Below are positions 31,872-35,075 of a DNA stretch of 35,075 bases, one piece after another. Numbering within the stretch: the first letter of the stretch is position 1; each line of letters opens with the position of its first letter. The notes under the pieces are model-generated. The model searched no databases and was not told the origin of the DNA. It was given only the letters and a program-made list of their open reading frames with translations. The position numbers and the translations under genes are program-made. The stretch is from DASPOF01 sp035626155 (GTDB lineage Bacteria; Desulfobacterota; Binatia; Binatales; Binataceae), in the NCBI GenBank assembly GCA_035626155.1, contig DASPOF010000158.1:1-35075 (forward strand). Reading direction: 5' to 3'.

Positions 31872-34800
31872 CTATTTCTTCGGCGCGACTCCCGTGCAAC
31901 TCAAGCTCACGGTCTGCGGCGAGCTAGTTGCGTTGTCGCTAATCGTCAAATTCCCCGAAGGGCCACCCAAACCAGACGGCTCGCAGGTGACCTCGACCTG
32001 GCAGCTCTTGCCCGGAGCGAGCGCGCCGCAGTTGTTGGTTTCCGCAAACGGTGGGTTCGGCCCCGCGGATACCTGCTCGATTATTACCGGCAACCCCTTC
32101 TTGGCCGAGCCGGCATTCTTGACGGTGACCGTCTTGGATTTACTGGTCGTGTTCTCGGTGACCTTGCCGAATTTCACGCTCTTCGGACTGACGGTCACCT
32201 TCTCGCTCACCGCCGTGGGAGTGGCCGTCGGCGTCGGCGTGAGCGTCGGCGTCGCGGTCGTGGTCGCCGTGGCAGTGGATGTCGCCGTAGCCGTTGCGGT
32301 CGCAGTCGCCGTCGCGGTCGCAGTCGCCGTTGCCGTGGCGGTGGCTGACGCAGTCGGAGTTGCAGTGCGAGTTGCCGTGGATGTCGCAGTCGCACTCGCA
32401 CTCGAGGTCGCCGTGGCGGTTGCGGTTGCGGTCGGCGTCGCAGTGCGAGTCGGAGTGGCCGTAGGCGTACCCGATGTCGCGGTCGCAGTCGCCGTGGCGG
32501 TTGCGCTCGCAGTGGCTGTCGGACTTGCGGTCGCCGTCGGCGTTGCGGTTCGAGTCGCCGTAGCGGTTGCGGTAGCCGTCGCCGTCGGAGTCGCGCCGCT
32601 GCTTGAGGTCGCCGTCGGAGTCGGCGTCGCAAGCGTCAGGCTGCATCCAGTAGCGCTCGCGCTCGGATCGACTACCGTCAGGAATGCGCTGGTGAGCTGG
32701 TTGGGACTCGCGCTGGCGTTGCTCGCGTTGTTCGTTGTCTGAAAGCCGGTATTCGTAACAGGGAAATCGGTCGAATAGGTCAGGCCCGAAACATAGATGT
32801 ACCCGCTTGAATCCACCGCGATTCCGTCCCCGGCATCAGCCTCTCCGCTGCCGCCGAGAAACCGCGAGAACACGAGCTGATTCGCAGCCGTCGATTGCGT
32901 GGGATCCAACTCGCTCACGAACGCAGTTATCGGCACGTCGAATCCTTTGATGGTGATCCCGGCCGACTTGCTCGACGTCTGACATGCGTTCGCGCTCAGC
33001 GGGAATCCGCCGCTGGTACCCACCACGCCAGTCGTGGATGCCGATATGCCGGTGAAGTAGACCTTTCCATTGTTCAGCACCATGTCGACGATCGCTTCGC
33101 CGATGCCAACTGTGCCAAGCCCTGTGTTAACCTGTGTTCCCAAGCCGCTGAAGTAGGTCGAGTAGCGGAGCTGGTTCGCCGCCACGACCTGGGTCGTGTC
33201 CAGCTTGGTGACGAAACCGGCGGTAGCAGGCGGTCCAGCGTTACTGGCATTGCCGGCCTGGTTGGTGGCCTGAAATGCCGGTTCGTCGATTCCCGGGACC
33301 GGGAAGTCAGTTGACCCTGTCAGTCCAGCGACCCACACCTTGCCCGCGCTGGGGTCGGCCTGGATCGCCGTGCCAGCATCACCCACCACGAATGTGTTGG
33401 CGAATTCTGTACCCGCGTTTCCCGAACCTCCAAGATACGACGAATACATCAGCGAGGTCTCGGCTGTGCCACCCGGGTTGATTCCCGCGACAAACGCATT
33501 GCTGGTTGAGAGGGCGGTGCCCTTGTAGCTTGCCTGGTAGGGATTTACGGTGGTTAGATCGCTGGAGTAAGTGGCGCCGGTGATCCAGATATTGAGGCTG
33601 CCATCCAGAGCGATTCCGATCCCGGCGTCGGCGTTCGTGCCGTTCCCGCTACCGCCATAATAGCTGAGGAAGGAGTAAGCGGGTCCGCCTGGTTCGACCA
33701 CCATCGCGAACGCATTGCTCTTGCTGCCGCTTGCCTTTAGGTCAGTCTGAAAGGCATTGGCTGTCACCGGCGGAAACCCGCGAGCCTGAGTGCTCTGCGT
33801 GGAGCCGACCAGATACGCCGAGCACCCGGTGCTGCACGATGGATCAAGCGCGACGCGGGAGACCGTCGCGTTGTCTTCTCCGTCGATGTAGCACGAGTAC
33901 ACGACACCGGTGCCGCTCGAATTCAGCTCGCTGACGAAGCCGACGTTAGTCCCGCCGTTCTTCTGATTATTGGTCTTTCCCCAGGTGCCGCACGAACTGG
34001 TACCGGGAAAATTGATGGTTCCGGGGCATAAGCCATTGACGGGGTTTTCGCCCGAATAGGTCTGGCCTACAACGTAGGCCTCGCCGCTCTGATCGACGGT
34101 GACGCCGAAGCCGATATCTCCGTTGCCGTGTCCCGCGTCGCTCCCGTTAGGGCTATTGCAAACTCCGTCTCGCTTGTCTCCCTGGGCGCCCTCGTAAGTC
34201 GCATACACCAGGGACTGCGCGCCCACCTTGGTGGTATCGAACTTCGCGATAAGGACATTGGGATTCTGATCCGGCGGAGCGAAGTTGCCCTCGAGCGTGC
34301 TCTGAAAGAACCCGCTCACGCCGGGAAGGTCGTTGGATTCTGCGCTGCCGACGATGTACGCCGTGCCATTCGCGCCGAGCGCGACGTCCAGGCCGACATC
34401 AGCGACCAGCAGCGCCGTACCCTGCGTGACGAACGAGAACTGCTCGAGATTGAGTTTGCTGAAACTCGATCCGTGGCCGCCATAGTAGGTTGAGTATCTG
34501 ATTTGCGGACTAACGAGCGGGTCGATCACGATCGCGCGGGAATGATCGTAGGCTGCAAGCTGCAACCCGGCCTCGTAGTGCGCGATACCCCCTGCTACCG
34601 TGCCCTTCGCCGAAAGCGTGAGTGATCCCGCAACCGGCGAGCGCCTGCCGCCTGCGAGCTCCTGGTAAATCTTTGGCTTGCGAATCGCGAGCGAGCCGGA
34701 GCCGGTCTCAACCAACAGGTTGCCGTCTTTGTCGAGACTGGTGCGATTGCCGCCTTCGATCGCGAACCTGATTTTCGTGGTATCGGCGCCGGGCGCGGCG

Positions 34801-35075
34801 ATGAAATCATATTCGAGCGCGCCGGGATTGCCGTAATAGACGAGATCGATTCCCGGATACGCCTCGCGATAGCGGACCTTGGCAAAGGTCGGGATGTTCG
34901 TGTGCCACTTGCTGCGATCGTCGCCAATCAGATAACTGACATGCCCCTGCAATGCGCCCTCGCCGGCGATCTGCGGATGCGGATTCGCGCCGACCAGCTT
35001 GATGCGCACTGCGGACTCGGTCAGTTGGGTATGATCCTCGAACGGCTCGCCATCCAGCCGGAACGGATATGGGGA
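31872..35075 (-). CDS. SBBP-repeat surface protein with Ala/Thr/Pro linker and choice-of-anchor-D-like end (partial)
   Basis: 1067 residues visible; the frame runs off the right edge, so the start and any signal peptide are outside. The N-terminal part (TNIPTFAKVRYREAYPGIDL and LEYDFIAAPGADTTKIRFAI) is the DUF7948 domain that precedes SBBP propellers. Six or seven SBBP-type units follow (e.g. YSSYLGGSGN, then GIAVDSSGYIYVSGLTYSTD), likely a beta-propeller. Next is a ~140-residue linker almost entirely Ala, Thr, Pro and Ser, then an ASH/choice-of-anchor-D-like Ig domain (SVKFGKVTENTTSKSKTVTV). An exported adhesive or scaffold function is likely but unproven. Confidence 0.85.
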   Translation of the reverse strand, partial: SPYPFRLDGEPFEDHTQLTESAVRIKLVGANPHPQIAGEGALQGHVSYLIGDDRSKWHTNIPTFAKVRYREAYPGIDLVYYGNPGALEYDFIAAPGADTTKIRFAIEGGNRTSLDKDGNLLVETGSGSLAIRKPKIYQELAGGRRSPVAGSLTLSAKGTVAGGIAHYEAGLQLAAYDHSRAIVIDPLVSPQIRYSTYYGGHGSSFSKLNLEQFSFVTQGTALLVADVGLDVALGANGTAYIVGSAESNDLPGVSGFFQSTLEGNFAPPDQNPNVLIAKFDTTKVGAQSLVYATYEGAQGDKRDGVCNSPNGSDAGHGNGDIGFGVTVDQSGEAYVVGQTYSGENPVNGLCPGTINFPGTSSCGTWGKTNNQKNGGTNVGFVSELNSSGTGVVYSCYIDGEDNATVSRVALDPSCSTGCSAYLVGSTQSTQARGFPPVTANAFQTDLKASGSKSNAFAMVVEPGGPAYSFLSYYGGSGNGTNADAGIGIALDGSLNIWITGATYSSDLTTVNPYQASYKGTALSTSNAFVAGINPGGTAETSLMYSSYLGGSGNAGTEFANTFVVGDAGTAIQADPSAGKVWVAGLTGSTDFPVPGIDEPAFQATNQAGNASNAGPPATAGFVTKLDTTQVVAANQLRYSTYFSGLGTQVNTGLGTVGIGEAIVDMVLNNGKVYFTGISASTTGVVGTSGGFPLSANACQTSSKSAGITIKGFDVPITAFVSELDPTQSTAANQLVFSRFLGGSGEADAGDGIAVDSSGYIYVSGLTYSTDFPVTNTGFQTTNNASNASASPNQLTSAFLTVVDPSASATGCSLTLATPTPTATSSSGATPTATATATATATRTATPTATASPTATASATATATATATSGTPTATPTRTATPTATATATATSSASATATSTATRTATPTASATATATATATATATATATATATSTATATTTATPTLTPTPTATPTAVSEKVTVSPKSVKFGKVTENTTSKSKTVTVKNAGSAKKGLPVIIEQVSAGPNPPFAETNNCGALAPGKSCQVEVTCEPSGLGGPSGNLTISDNATSSPQTVSLSCTGVAPKK
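32210..32635 (-). repeat. Low-complexity Ala-Thr/Pro-Thr codon repeats
   Basis: Short GC-rich triplet and hexamer repeats encoding alternating Thr-Ala and Thr-Pro inside the SBBP protein. All frames are open here (antisense Val-Ala runs), which explains the spurious long frames in the region. The tract is prone to length change by slippage. Confidence 0.8.

Noticed and set aside
32200..32640. CRISPR-like or regulatory DNA repeat
   Set aside because: Repeats are short, without distinct spacers, and are fully explained by Thr-Ala/Thr-Pro codons of the SBBP gene.

Overview
The window is GC-rich, densely packed bacterial DNA. A Gram-negative host is suggested by a likely lipoprotein, a RodZ-like protein, an O-antigen-polymerase-like protein and an SBBP-repeat surface protein with an Ala/Thr/Pro linker. 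This composition resembles soil or sediment lineages of the former Deltaproteobacteria (Desulfobacterota, Myxococcota, Binatota-like), but that placement is inference. No rRNA, tRNA or CRISPR array was seen.

Layout. 1-5344 holds cell-envelope and housekeeping genes: the end of a probable GT39 membrane glycosyltransferase, a TPR lipoprotein, a RodZ-like protein, then on the minus strand purE - D-threonine-aldolase-like - exported protein, with murF divergent to purE. 5155-10092 holds three large minus-strand integral membrane proteins, probably for surface polysaccharide (GT-C-like, Wzy-like, unknown). 10213-30643 is one long minus-strand block of contractile-tailed phage structural genes. 30978-31784 is a ModF-type ABC ATPase on the plus strand. 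31872 to the window end is a partial SBBP-repeat protein on the minus strand.

The phage-derived block is mosaic. In transcription order it has a Mu-like head part (gpI protease/scaffold, decoration protein, gpT major capsid, gp36-like, gp37-like). A P2/Mu-like contractile tail follows (sheath, tube, gpE/E' chaperone, gpU, gpX, gpD, several accessory proteins, gpV, gp25/W, J, I, fibres, spike-like protein). Reading frames are intact and most genes overlap or nearly touch, so it is not obviously decaying. It has no recognisable terminase, portal, gpF, integrase/transposase, repressor, holin, endolysin or tape-measure protein.

The most striking observations are at the tail-chaperone locus. The chaperone carries a canonical -1 slippery heptamer (A AAT TTT) that opens a gpE'-like extension. 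That extension ends in a 4-base ATGA overlap with a small RRM RNA-binding protein, which sits exactly where the tape-measure gene is expected. A further accessory gene encodes about ten 21-22-residue Ala-rich repeats arranged as a duplicated four-unit, 255-bp block. A full-length capsid, its protease and an RNA-binding protein, without DNA-packaging genes, make this a candidate domesticated particle or injection system. That functional reading is a hypothesis.
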